A DNA stretch of 64,000 bases from Atriophallophorus winterbourni (lineage: Eukaryota > Platyhelminthes > Trematoda > Plagiorchiida > Microphallidae). The notes beneath the pieces are model-generated. The model did no database searches and had not been told where the DNA came from. It saw nothing but the letters and a program-made list of their open reading frames with translations. Position 1 is the first letter of the stretch; each line of letters begins with the position of its first letter. The DNA lies in assembly GCA_013407085.1 (NCBI GenBank), contig JACCGJ010001299.1:1-64000 (forward strand). Direction: 5' to 3'. The translations under genes were made by a program, and so were the position numbers. Positions 12,325 to 22,095 of this stretch are shown here, in pieces.

Positions 12325-12945
12325 AGCCCTTGACTTACTTGACTTAATCCCTTGAGTTCCTGGAGGAGCATAGGGCCTCGGCAACTTGTCTCCATTTCGG
12401 TCTGTTCATAGCAGCCAGTTTGATGTCGTTCCAGTTAAGTCCACACTTGCGGATTTCCTCTTCACACGAGCGCTTCCAAGATAGCCCTGGGCGTCCAACT
12501 CGTCTCTTCCCGATTAAGTTCCATACCAGAGCATGGCGCGTGATGTCATCATAAGGTTTCCGCAAGGTGTGCCCAACCCATCTCCACTTTCTTCTACTGA
12601 TCTGCTGGGCGATCGGGTCCTCAGCGGCAATCTGCCACAGGTCTTGATTCCTTATCTTTTCTGGCCATTTTACCCCAACAATTCGACGAAGGCAATTATT
12701 GTGGAATGATTGCAAGCGGCCAGAAGACTTTGCTGTCACTCGCCAGGTTTCCGATCCATAGAGTAGCACGGATTTGACGTTGCTTCTGAATATACGGAGT
12801 TTCGTGCGTTTTGATAGAACCTTCGACTCCCAAATGGGTTTCAAAGCTATGAACGCGTATCTTGCTTTTCCGATTCTGGCGACTATGTCTTCGTCCGTGC
12901 CACCACTTATTGAAACAATCCTCACCGAATTTTTAGCGTAGATTC
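12325..12945 (-). mobile_element. RTE-like LINE, C-terminal part of ORF and 3' tail
   Basis: The minus-strand ORF 12925-12344 (193 codons, no internal stop) carries the post-RT C-terminal region of trematode-type RTE/SR2-like non-LTR elements: LLYGSETWRVTAKSS, the RRKWRWVGHTLRKP block, and a terminal WKRSCEEEIRKCGLNW segment. RT palm motifs are absent, so it is 5'-truncated. The stop is followed by a tail of taagtcaag repeats (about 12325-12350), as expected for an element that integrates from its 3' end. The open frame suggests a fairly recent insertion. Family placement is from memory of the motif pattern. Confidence 0.75.
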
Positions 12946-14164
12946 ATGTTCCTTGCACATTATTTTGTCCCAACTTTGTTGTGACCCAGATACTTGCTGG
13001 TTGGTTAATAAAATAACAATTTTTAATCAGAGCATCCACAACATTTCGATTTTTTAAATCCTGTTATTTCATATTCTGAATGATACACCGGATGAATGTT
13101 CCCCGAACCTTCTATGTAAACCGAATTTATACAGGAAAGATTATCCCGGAATTTCACTAATCACCTAAACGTATAAAGGGAATCCATGATAAACTTAAAC
13201 CGACTTATTGACGGCCGTGAACGAGGCACCGGTTTCGAATAATTGATGAATGTGATACCAGCGTGTGATTGCCAAGTTGTTTGACTCTGAAGGGCAAAAG
13301 TTCGCTATGAGTCTAAGGTTTTTCGTATGTCGAAAATGATTAGGACAACTTGTTTGAATTGCTGAATATGTAGAGACAGTGAAGTAAACAATTGCTCATA
13401 ATAAGTGAGTACTAATATTACCTTTAAAAATAACCGTTTTTCACGCTACAATCACAGCCCACAATCTATTTCGTTCAGTCCTCATTACCAACCTAATAGT
13501 GATCGGGTTTAGTGTAATTTGTATCGTGAAAGGAATGGTAGACCTATTTTGAAATTTTAAGTCATTGTCCAGTGCAGCTTTTGCAGCCCGTTTACGTATG
13601 CTGCTTAGGTTATGGATTCGACTATAACGGCTTCGACGCAATGAAATTCTTGTGTTTCACTTGATGTAAATAATTTGTAAAACAACGCACGTTGGCGTTT
13701 TATTTGTTCTCCCGTTTGTTAAATTGTTCACTGTCCACGGACAGCGCAGTACTCCCACGTGGGTGTGTGGTGTGACAAATTGTCAAGGTCAATTTAAATT
13801 GAATTCTCGGTCACGTGACGTGATGATTGGGTCTAAACTTTAAGTCATGTGCAAACTTTGAATGATGCAAGATTACAATAGAAAAAATACAAGCCCGTCA
13901 ACATCACCCCAACTTGATAACAAAAGGATGAATGATGTGTCATCCCCATTTTGGGATGCATAATGATTACAACTATGCATATGATTACGAATTTGAAATG
14001 GATATATATAAGATAAAGTCATAACTGCAAGCCACTTTAGTTGAAGTTTGAATTAATTTTTTGTGCTTCCCAAGCGTTAGTTTCCGAGACAACATTCCCG
14101 AATGTTGACTATATGAATATATATATATTATAGTAGTAACTTTTTCCCCAACTTTTCTATTGCC
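12946..14164. other. No recognisable feature
   Basis: AT-rich DNA with a few ORFs under 70 codons. No motif was recognised. Confidence 0.4.
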
Positions 14165-14250
14165 ACAAGGCTCACTGAACTTAAACTTACTATCTCCACA
14201 GGATGATGGCAAACACCCAGAAACCAATTGTCGAGTGCAAGAGCTGAACC
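14165..14250 (+). repeat. Diverged family A repeat with decayed hammerhead core
   Basis: The text caaggctcactgaactt, then tatctccacaggatgatgg, then cccagaaaccaattgtcg follows the family A order. The core reads GGATGATGGC...CCAGAAACC, and helix I no longer pairs well. Helix II is closed by T-A here. Confidence 0.6.
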
Positions 14251-14261
14251 TCCCTACTTCC

Positions 14262-14665
14262 CTTCCAAGAATCATTTGAAGTGATGTGGTACTAACAAAA
14301 TATTACATAATCCTAATGATCCACTAAGACGTTTATTCAAATACCATGAGTCGCGACATACACACAGCCACTCAGCAACGTATAACCTCCTCATTTCCGT
14401 ATTAGCTGTCACCGATATTTTTATTCTGTAAGTGTATGTTTCTTTTGAAAAGCGCTCCCCGAAAATATTCTTACCGCTCCCAGCGTCGAGACTTTCATTC
14501 AAAATTTGGACATGTATTGGTTGCATAACGGTTTGATTACGCCTGTGTATTGACGCATGGCAAGCATTCAATTTGACTATACTGGACATTATATGATGAT
14601 GAGTTAATTTTCATGAACAAATATTGACTGTGCAATGGTAAGTGTGAAGCTATATGCTTTTTGTT
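14262..14665 (+). mobile_element. CR1-like LINE 3' region (family with partner at 39600-39995)
   Basis: This segment aligns by eye over about 390 bases with 39600-39995. Shared landmarks are gagtcgcgacatacac / gagtcacgacacacgc, ctcccagcgtcga, catgaacaaatatt and gtgaagctatatgctttttgt. It encodes decayed post-RT LINE protein and then 3' UTR. Confidence 0.6.
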
Positions 14666-14940
14666 ACCATGAAATTTCGAATCTTGAACCATGACTCTTG
14701 CAAACGATTGTGCGTATTCAACTTACACCACTTACTGAGGAATAAGTTAAGGTATGATTTCACAAATGTGTAACTGCCATGGTGTTTGAGCCACAGTTGT
14801 CGAGCTTAGCAAAGCATCTTTATCACACTCTCGCTGATCTTCGGTGGGATTAGTCGGTCATTTATTATTAACCTGTATGTTGACCGTATTTCAAATAATG
14901 TGTACGAGTAGGTTATCATAAGGTCAAGAGGTCATGTTGC

Positions 14941-15091
14941 AATATCGTGCAATGCGATCAAGTCGGGTTCATTGTGGATTACCGCAATCTAAACAAAATT
15001 TTCAACCAGCCGGAAATATTTGCTATTCTTAGTGATGTCGATATCGTTTTCAATGTAACTGTGACCAAAGCACTATCAGGGCAAGTATAAT
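14941..15091 (+). pseudogene. Gypsy-like retrotransposon RT remnant, left part
   Basis: One frame reads VDYRNLNKIF followed by SDVDIVFNVTVTKA. This resembles the VDYRxLN box and the next RT motif of gypsy/Ty3 elements, with intervening sequence lost. It stops at a TAA just before the ribozyme-repeat insertion. The match is short and the element is decayed. A host exon is the alternative, less likely because the right part also fits RT. Confidence 0.45.
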
Positions 15092-15101
15092 CAAAACGTA
15101 T
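15092..15101 (+). repeat. Left flanking duplication (caaaacgtat)
   Basis: It is identical to 15459-15468 on the other side of the dimeric family A insertion. A 10-bp target-site duplication is the simplest reading. Confidence 0.7.
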
Positions 15102-15146
15102 GCTTTTTCACTGTTTCCAGGCTCACTGAACCTTATCTTACTGTCT

Positions 15147-15184
15147 CCACCTGATGACGGCAAACAGCCAGAAACCGGTAGTGG
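15147..15184 (+). ncRNA. Hammerhead-like ribozyme motif, family A (copy 1 of dimer)
   Basis: CCAC, CTGATGA, CGGCAAACAGCCA, GAAA, CCGGTA, GTGG in the family A order. The predicted cleavage is after A15180. Helix III is the loopless ACC/GGU; such minimal helices usually act as dimers. Confidence 0.6.
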
Positions 15185-15387
15185 TGTGTAAGGGATGGGG
15201 ATGTGAGCACCACAATACATAGGTCTTTTACATGCGCCTCAAGCGCTTGGCCAGGCATCACTTTGTGATTCTGTATTTGAACATCGTGGTTCTTTGTAAG
15301 AACCCTATATAACAGTGGCATTCAAGTTTAACTTTGTTTACCGCTTTTCCACTGTTTCAAGGCTCACTGAACCTTATCTTACTGTCT

Positions 15388-15425
15388 CCACCTGATGACG
15401 GCAAACAGCCAGAAACCGGTAGTGG
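15388..15425 (+). ncRNA. Hammerhead-like ribozyme motif, family A (copy 2 of dimer)
   Basis: Same boxes as copy 1 with no change in the core. The predicted cleavage is after A15421, defining a 241-nt monomer with copy 1. Confidence 0.6.
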
Positions 15426-15458
15426 TGTGTAAGGGATGGGGATCTGAGCACCACAATA

Positions 15459-15468
15459 CAAAACGTAT
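15459..15468 (+). repeat. Right flanking duplication (caaaacgtat)
   Basis: Perfect copy of 15092-15101, immediately after the family A insertion. Confidence 0.7.
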
Positions 15469-15790
15469 ACTGTTTCGCTTTGCGGCCTCAATGACAACAA
15501 TGCTTTCGGTCTAACAAATATCTGAAGCTTTTTTGAATCAAGCTTATTTACCAAGATATGTGAAAGTATTTGCACAGATCTTGAATCCATTGGGATTACA
15601 CAGATTGCAAGGGGATTTATCAATCGATATTGATCCCACTTGTCTGTCTTTTGTAATTTATAATCGGTCAGCTGAAGTCAATTTAAAACTGAATCCCTTA
15701 CGTACTGACGAAGATTCTGCGTCAAAAGCAAAAGTTTACCAACAATCTGCTCTAGCCGATTCATTACAAACTTTCTTTTCATGATGTGCT
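15466..15790 (+). pseudogene. Gypsy-like RT remnant, right part
   Basis: Directly after the insertion one frame reads YTVSLCGLNDNNAFGLTN. This resembles the FxxP-G-(Y/F)xxxxxPFGLxNA box that follows the left part in gypsy RT. Further on, an 83-codon ORF at 15533-15784 has no RT motif that I can recognise, so the element may be rearranged. Confidence 0.4.
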
Positions 15791-15829
15791 TATTTACGTT
15801 TGCACGTGGTTGCATATGTTGTGGAATTG

Positions 15830-16984
15830 TTGTTGTTGGCCGCCTTCGGTCGATTTCGACCATAGATGTACATCACAATCGCATGAATTTTATGTTTTAC
15901 AGCTTTTGGAATGACTAAACTGTCCGATTCGGGAGAAACAATCTCTCCCGCAGCGCTATGACCGATAGTCGAACTCTGTTTTTGTAGTGGGGCGTCAGTT
16001 ACACGCCAGGCGGCGTGATATGCGTTCAGCAGCCAAGAGCTGTATCTGCTCCTCCCCAGTTTGAAGACGACGCTTTACACAACGCCTCCCAAGTGAGCGG
16101 TCAAGAGCAAGTTCTTCTCGACTCGCCGGGTCAATGCCAAGAGATTTCATATCTCTTTTGCAAACGTCTTTGTACCGCTATTTCAGTCTGCCCAATGGTC
16201 GACTTCCTAATTGCACCTCACCATAGAGTAGATCTTCCGAAATACGACAATTTTCCATTCTGTAGACATGGCCAAGCCACCGCAGGCGGCGCTGTCGCAA
16301 TAGGGTGAACATGCTTTGTGGACCAGCTTTAGAAAGCACTTCAGCATTAGTCACTCTGTCCATCCACGATACGTTCTAGATACGACGGATGCTTCGTAGA
16401 TGGAAAGCATTCAGCTTCCGTTCGTGTCTTGCGTGGGTTGTCCAGGTTTCACTGCCGTACAGTAAAGCATTTAGTACGCACGCGCTGTATACCATCATCT
16501 TTGTCTTTACAGTCAGCTTGCGGTTACCCCAAACACGAGAGTTCAATCGGGACAGAATGAGAGCTGCTCTGCCAATCCGCTTATTAATCTGCGTGTCTAG
16601 CGAGAGGTTATCCGCAATGGTTGAACCAAGGTGTGTGAAATGATGTACTGATTCAAGCTGACAGTTTCCAACAGTGTTGATGGGAGGCGATGCAGTCCCT
16701 TGACAAAGGACTTTGGTCTTGCTCATGCTGATTGTTAGCTCAAAGTCTTTCCATGCCGACGAAAAACAGACCATTAGCGATTGGAGGTGCTCTTGGGAGT
16801 GAGCAATAAATGCTGCATCGTTGGCAAACAGCAGGTCACGGATTAGTACATTTCGTGCCATTGTTTGTGTTCTCAACCGGTTCAGGTTGAAAAGCTTCCC
16901 ATCACTTCGTGTGCGTAGGTAAATTCCTTCTGTCCTCGTCCTGGAAGCGTGCTTCAGAAGCAGAGCAAAGAAAATACCAAACAA
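15830..16984 (-). mobile_element. RTE-type LINE, RT palm to 3' end, with inactivating changes
   Basis: The minus-strand frame opens at 16984 and runs to about 15985 with only two in-frame TAG stops (near 16374 and 16178). It includes the RT catalytic region near 16814-16828, reading FANDAAF where active elements have FADDA. Next come LLYGSETWTTHARHERKL, RRLRWLGHVYRME and the terminal KDVCKRDMKSLG and LALDRSL segments. The 3' UTR includes gtacatctatggtcgaaatc and ends in a caacaacaac tail (about 15830-15842). A related 3' end lies at 51520-51790. The product would be the RT/C-terminal part of an RTE protein, but the catalytic Asp-to-Asn change and the stops make it dead. Confidence 0.8.
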
Positions 16985-18104
16985 CGTGAGAATTACTCTC
17001 TTGGATTCTAATAGATTAATTGAAGTGATATTGGAAGGTTTGTACCACGTTTTCTTGAAGTGAAATGGAAAGATATGTAGGTTGTCCGTACCACGCGTAC
17101 CATGCTGTATTAGCCCTCATTACGTTTTAGCGATTAAATTTAACTTACACTATCTGAACTTGAATTCCGTGATAGATACACATTTGCCACGGATATTCGA
17201 TCAACCCTTCATAAATGTCTACCCCGAGATTAGCTCATGAATCCTTCCACGTGACTAACCAGAAATAAATTTACTTCTTTGGCCCACACCTGTAACCAAC
17301 CAACATATTTTTACCTGAATGAATAAGCGTGCCTGCCGTTTGTTGCCAAGGTGAGCACAACTTAATCCCTGTTGATGACGCAATCGAAAAACAAGTTTCA
17401 CGAAATGAAGCGAGGGTTGCGTGTTTCTTTGTGGTGGTTGTGGAGTGTCTGAAGAATTCACACACTGATGAAAATCCCTGGGGGTATGTGAAGAGAATTC
17501 TGATCGCGTAGGAATTTGCAATGCCTGCATCGGTGCGACAATGTGTTTTGCCTAGATCCCTTTTTATTCTTCTAATTACACAGCGTACCCAACAGACTGA
17601 GTGAATTATAGTGTTGTGTGAAGTTGTAGCTCTAGTAAAGTTGGTCAATAGACGCATCTGGTGGGCATAGGGCCCTCGCCGTATGTTCGTAAAACTGCTA
17701 ACTTGATCACAATCAGCATTAGTCATGTTCGATTTATTCGCATCAACTACTCCGCGAAGGTTGTCCATTTCTTTTAGTATAGTGCACGATATGCTGTAGT
17801 GATCTGGAGGTTTTGGGCCTGCATTCCTCAAGAAATGGCTTACAGTTCAAATTCTACTTAATTGAGCATTATTGGAAAAACGTGCTCAACTTCAGTTCTC
17901 ATCCAGATTTCAAATGAGCACGTAACAGAAAGATAACTTTTGGTGACACCGCGTTTGCTCATCGTGTTGATGGAACTGTAGATAGTCAGTGACCTTAAAA
18001 GCCCTAGCGGCGAGATAAAAATCGACAGAAATTTGAAGGATCCTCGAATACATGGTTTACGCTCTTGTGCCACTGTTGGGTGGAGTTCAATACTATGAGA
18101 TTTA
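16985..18104. other. No recognised gene; 186-codon minus-strand ORF of unknown nature
   Basis: The minus-strand ORF 17831-17271 (186 codons) is long for this AT-rich background. Its product has no motif I know, and an overlapping ORF in another frame (17530-17255) shows that the region is simply poor in stops. It could be a decayed repeat. No splice-flanked exon is evident. Confidence 0.3.
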
Positions 18105-18345
18105 TTTCGTCTACATGCATATGGGCACCTGTGATTGAACAATTTGGTCATGCCGAACCTTACCCAACAGTGACATACAAGCGCGAAGCTTGTTTAATAT
18201 TCCTCCACTGTATCAAGGTATACGGATCAGTATCCGCATGCGCTTGAAACAGTGAAAGAATGGTAAACAAGTTGCGCTTGTATGCAACTGTTGGGTAAAT
18301 TATGTACTACCAACTTGTTCAATCACATGAGCCTACACTCATGTA
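18105..18345. repeat. Long inverted repeat of family B sequence
   Basis: The left arm (about 18107-18212) and right arm (about 18242-18347) are imperfect reverse complements of about 105 bases. Shared landmarks are tgattgaacaa...ttgttcaatca, cccaacagtgacatacaagcgc...gcgcttgtatgcaactgttggg, and cactgtatcaag...cttgaaacagtg. It is the family B counterpart of the family A palindrome at 2668-2809. The right side continues into a family B ribozyme remnant at 18395-18452. Confidence 0.65.
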
Positions 18346-18394
18346 GACTAGGTTTAAACCCATGTCCATGAACAAAAAATATCATTTGCATGTA

Positions 18395-18452
18395 TTTCCG
18401 TCGCACAAAACACCCCACGACCGGTTTCGTGCTGTTTGCTAGCTGATTGATA
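18395..18452 (-). ncRNA. Decayed hammerhead-like motif, family B
   Basis: On the minus strand the GCAAACAGCAC-GAAA-CCGGTC-GTGG half is intact, but the CTGATGA box is broken (reads AATCAGCTAG). It follows the family B leader gcatgtatttccgtcgcac. Not expected to cleave. Confidence 0.5.
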
Positions 18453-19163
18453 TTTCACTCTGGGTTTGACTAATTATCTTGAATGTGACACTGTGACGAA
18501 ATTTTTGGCCCTGTTCAATAATTACATAAAATGTTGATGAACCATAAAGTTCATTTCTGGCAAAAACCGTTTTTATCTAACATTATCAGATAATTGATTT
18601 CCAAGGAACTGCAATCTTTAAAAGAACGTCCCAACGAGATCTCGATTCGTGGTGTCCAAGTGATGACCACATTTATTACCTCGCTGGGACCACGTTATTA
18701 TCGATTAATTTACCGCTAATCATGTGATAATCATACACCACGTGCCGGTTTGAACGATCGCTAATTATGGGGTTTGTGACACGAGCAATACAGTCTCACT
18801 GGTCGACCGCATTGCAATTGGTCAAGCAGCGTTATGATTCATGTGGCGCGCATATCGAACAAGCGACGATTAAATCTCTTCTGAAAAAATATTTTAGTAA
18901 GATTTCTTTGAAGTGGATTAAATTCTCGAATGTGTCAATTAGTTAATACTTGCCTTCCTCAATCGTTGGGGTGCCAAACAAATTTCACTTTCAAAATTAC
19001 AATGGGCTCTATTCGTTCACGAAAAATCATTTTCATAATCAAGATGAATAATTTCATGTGACGTCACGAATAGCTGAGTTAAATACTCATCATGAGTTAC
19101 TACACAGGTGCAATTGTACAGTGCTTTTGTCTTGCACATTTAACACCGTGTTAGATTAATTTG
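18453..19163. other. No recognisable feature
   Basis: No ORF, repeat or RNA motif that I can assign up to the assembly gap. Confidence 0.4.
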
Positions 19164-20163
19164 NNNNNNNNNNNNNNNNNNNNNNNNNNNNNNNNNNNNN
19201 NNNNNNNNNNNNNNNNNNNNNNNNNNNNNNNNNNNNNNNNNNNNNNNNNNNNNNNNNNNNNNNNNNNNNNNNNNNNNNNNNNNNNNNNNNNNNNNNNNNN
19301 NNNNNNNNNNNNNNNNNNNNNNNNNNNNNNNNNNNNNNNNNNNNNNNNNNNNNNNNNNNNNNNNNNNNNNNNNNNNNNNNNNNNNNNNNNNNNNNNNNNN
19401 NNNNNNNNNNNNNNNNNNNNNNNNNNNNNNNNNNNNNNNNNNNNNNNNNNNNNNNNNNNNNNNNNNNNNNNNNNNNNNNNNNNNNNNNNNNNNNNNNNNN
19501 NNNNNNNNNNNNNNNNNNNNNNNNNNNNNNNNNNNNNNNNNNNNNNNNNNNNNNNNNNNNNNNNNNNNNNNNNNNNNNNNNNNNNNNNNNNNNNNNNNNN
19601 NNNNNNNNNNNNNNNNNNNNNNNNNNNNNNNNNNNNNNNNNNNNNNNNNNNNNNNNNNNNNNNNNNNNNNNNNNNNNNNNNNNNNNNNNNNNNNNNNNNN
19701 NNNNNNNNNNNNNNNNNNNNNNNNNNNNNNNNNNNNNNNNNNNNNNNNNNNNNNNNNNNNNNNNNNNNNNNNNNNNNNNNNNNNNNNNNNNNNNNNNNNN
19801 NNNNNNNNNNNNNNNNNNNNNNNNNNNNNNNNNNNNNNNNNNNNNNNNNNNNNNNNNNNNNNNNNNNNNNNNNNNNNNNNNNNNNNNNNNNNNNNNNNNN
19901 NNNNNNNNNNNNNNNNNNNNNNNNNNNNNNNNNNNNNNNNNNNNNNNNNNNNNNNNNNNNNNNNNNNNNNNNNNNNNNNNNNNNNNNNNNNNNNNNNNNN
20001 NNNNNNNNNNNNNNNNNNNNNNNNNNNNNNNNNNNNNNNNNNNNNNNNNNNNNNNNNNNNNNNNNNNNNNNNNNNNNNNNNNNNNNNNNNNNNNNNNNNN
20101 NNNNNNNNNNNNNNNNNNNNNNNNNNNNNNNNNNNNNNNNNNNNNNNNNNNNNNNNNNNNNNN
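19164..20163. other. Assembly gap of 1000 N
   Basis: A run of exactly 1000 N, which suggests a fixed-size placeholder rather than a measured length. It cuts the minus-strand LINE that ends at 20164. Confidence 0.98.
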
Positions 20164-21560
20164 AAGCTGCAGCATTTTACATTGCGCAGGGTTAAATGGT
20201 AACTTATTTAACTGGGACCAACGGAATAAGGTGCACAGATCCCGTTGTAATGACATACAGTCATCAACAGACCTTACACGTTTCCATATTTTAATATCAT
20301 CGGCAAATAGTATCAAGTTGCATCCAATATCCTCTACCATATCGTTCATATACACCAAGAATAGAAGAGGTCCAACCACCGAGGCTTGCGGAACTCCACT
20401 CGTGACGTCTATTTTTCTAGATAAGGTGCTGCCAACGCAACGGGTCTATCAGTGAGATAGTTCTTTATCCAATTCAGCAACATTTCCGGTATTGCTTAGG
20501 CTTCGAGATTTTTCATTAGAATGTCATGGTTGACTCTATCGGAAGCTTTGGAAATATCGATGTAGCAAGCATGTGCACCCTTACCTTCGTCTAATGCCTT
20601 GGTCCAATCCTCGAATGTTATAAGAAGGTTAGATAAACAGTAACAATTTCTTCAAAAACCGTGTTTTGCTGCAGTCAAAATATTTTAGTTTTCAATATGT
20701 TCTCTTATGCGCGCAGTCACAATGCGTTCCATTAATTTAGAGATCACCGGAAGTAACGTTACCGGTCTATAGTTTGCTGTGTCATAATGGCTACTGCCTG
20801 GATCAATAGGAGTTATCAGCCCTGTTTTCCAACACCGTGGTATTTTTCTCCATGTAGGCTGAGATTGAATAAGCGCGAGAGGAGCAGCCAAAGCAACGCA
20901 ACACCTGCGAAGTACGGCGGGGGTAATTTTGTCTGCGCCAGGGGACTTCTTTTCGTTTAGTCGACAAAGTTCCCGCCCAACAATATATTCATTGACAGTC
21001 ATTTCACCTAATAATCCCAAACGTGTTGAATTCAATAAAACTTGATATGATGCACAACGCTTGGGATTGAAGACAAATGAGTAAAACGTTGCTAAAGCAT
21101 CGGCGGGATCTTGGTCAGTGTGGGTCAATCCATGAGGTGTCAGTACAGAGAATACACCTGGTTTGATCTTTGATCGTTCATTTACTATCTTGTAAAGAAG
21201 CTTAGGATTCCTTTCCATTTTCTCAAGCATTGGAACTGCATGCGATCTTCTCTTACAAGAGTCGTGACGTAATTCCGTTCCACAATACATACGTAATCAA
21301 ACACACTTTCCCAGTGGTGACAGGTATTGAATATCCTCTACCGCGGTTGCTTCAGGCCTTAAGTCACGGTCCGAGGTGAAACGTTGGTCAAGACCACGTC
21401 TGCGAGTTAGCTGATCAACGTGGTTGTGCAGTGAAGCAATTTTGATAACCTCCTTGAATTTATGTTCAAATGAATGCAAGGAGTGTTTATTCCTTAAAGC
21501 AGATGCGGTAGATTAAAATCGCCCACGATCAGCAATTGAGTAGTCTGGCAGATTGTGTTC
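20164..21560 (-). mobile_element. CR1-like LINE, endonuclease end through RT, cut by gap
   Basis: Reading from 21560 down: a GDFNLPHL endonuclease-like box (about 21503-21524); a linker ORF (21479-21297); then a 201-codon ORF (21290-20685) with KKSPGADKITPAVLRR and YRPVTLLPVISKLMERIV, which are RT fingers motifs. A frameshifted stretch (20684-20380) comes next, then VGPLLFLVYMNDM and FADDIK, the RT catalytic box (about 20290-20307). The element enters the N gap at 20163. The catalytic aspartates are kept, but at least two frame breaks lie between fingers and palm. Function in life: target-primed reverse transcription of its own RNA. The pattern fits the CR1/jockey group; the exact clade is uncertain. 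Confidence 0.8.
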
Positions 21561-21916
21561 TATTGCAATGATTCGATTATTCTTTCATTATAAGAAACGG
21601 TTTCAAGCGGCTAAACCGTGGCATTCGTTCCTCTTTCGATAGGTTCTGTTTTACACGATAGTATATTATATTGAGCAGAAGAATAACATAATTCAACCGA
21701 GGCTTCAATGGTTGTAACCATGCAGGTTCTTCCCATCCTGGACAATGTTCCATGCGAAAAGGTTCATTAAGCTATACATGGTCAATACAACGCAGTAATG
21801 TCTTCAAATATAGAAATAAAGAGCGATTTTCACTCATGATAACCTTTATAAATGACCAGTGGTATGTGATATTCAGATATCCTGTACTTACATTTAGCAG
21901 CCCTTAAACACTTTCA
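21561..21916. other. Possible upstream part of the LINE; otherwise unassigned
   Basis: It lies 5' of the GDFN box on the minus strand, where endonuclease sequence would be expected. No further motif could be read. Confidence 0.3.
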
Positions 21917-22095
21917 AAGGGATCACTCTGGGATTCTGTATTTGATAAATATAGTTGGTTGTACTAAACTTACATTAAAGTGATGTCAACGATAAGCTTA
22001 TTACAGCATTGAAGACTCACAGAACCGAATATTGGTGTCTCCATTTGATGATGATAAACTGTCGGAAATCGACAATATCGTGTTAGTACAAAGCT
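21917..22095 (+). repeat. Strongly diverged family A repeat
   Basis: The segment keeps the family order: ggatcactctgggattctgtatttg, then gactcacagaaccgaat, then tctccatttgatgatgata...gtcggaaatcgacaa. The hammerhead core reads TTTGATGA...GGAAATC and is broken. Confidence 0.5.

Larger units (their letters stand above)
15102..15458 (+). mobile_element. Dimeric family A ribozyme repeat (retrozyme-like insertion)
   Basis: The 357-bp insertion holds a partial unit followed by a full one, both plus-oriented and very similar. Two hammerhead-like cores (15147-15184 and 15388-15425) lie exactly 241 bases apart, so self-cleavage would release a 241-nt monomer. Between cores the unit contains three small hairpins: GCGC/GCGC (15234-15246), ATCAC/GTGAT (15257-15269) and GGTTCTT/AAGAACC (15288-15304). 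There is no ORF. Direct 10-bp flanks and a dimeric structure fit the known organisation of small non-autonomous retrozymes, which depend on another element's reverse transcriptase. That mobilisation route is inference. Confidence 0.7.

Noticed and set aside
15102..15458. tRNA-derived SINE interpretation of family A
   Set aside because: No A/B boxes at tRNA spacing were found. The conserved part is the hammerhead-like core and the small hairpins.
15533..15784. 83-codon plus-strand ORF next to the gypsy-like RT remnant
   Set aside because: No RT, protease or RNase H motif could be read, so it is kept only as part of the remnant.
17271..17831. 186-codon minus-strand ORF
   Set aside because: Long, but with no recognisable motif, an overlapping ORF in a second frame, and no splice context. 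It could be a decayed repeat, so I did not call a gene.
19156..20379. Apparent 407- and 344-codon ORFs
   Set aside because: Their length comes from the 1000-N gap. Only the short real part at 20164-20379 is informative (LINE RT).
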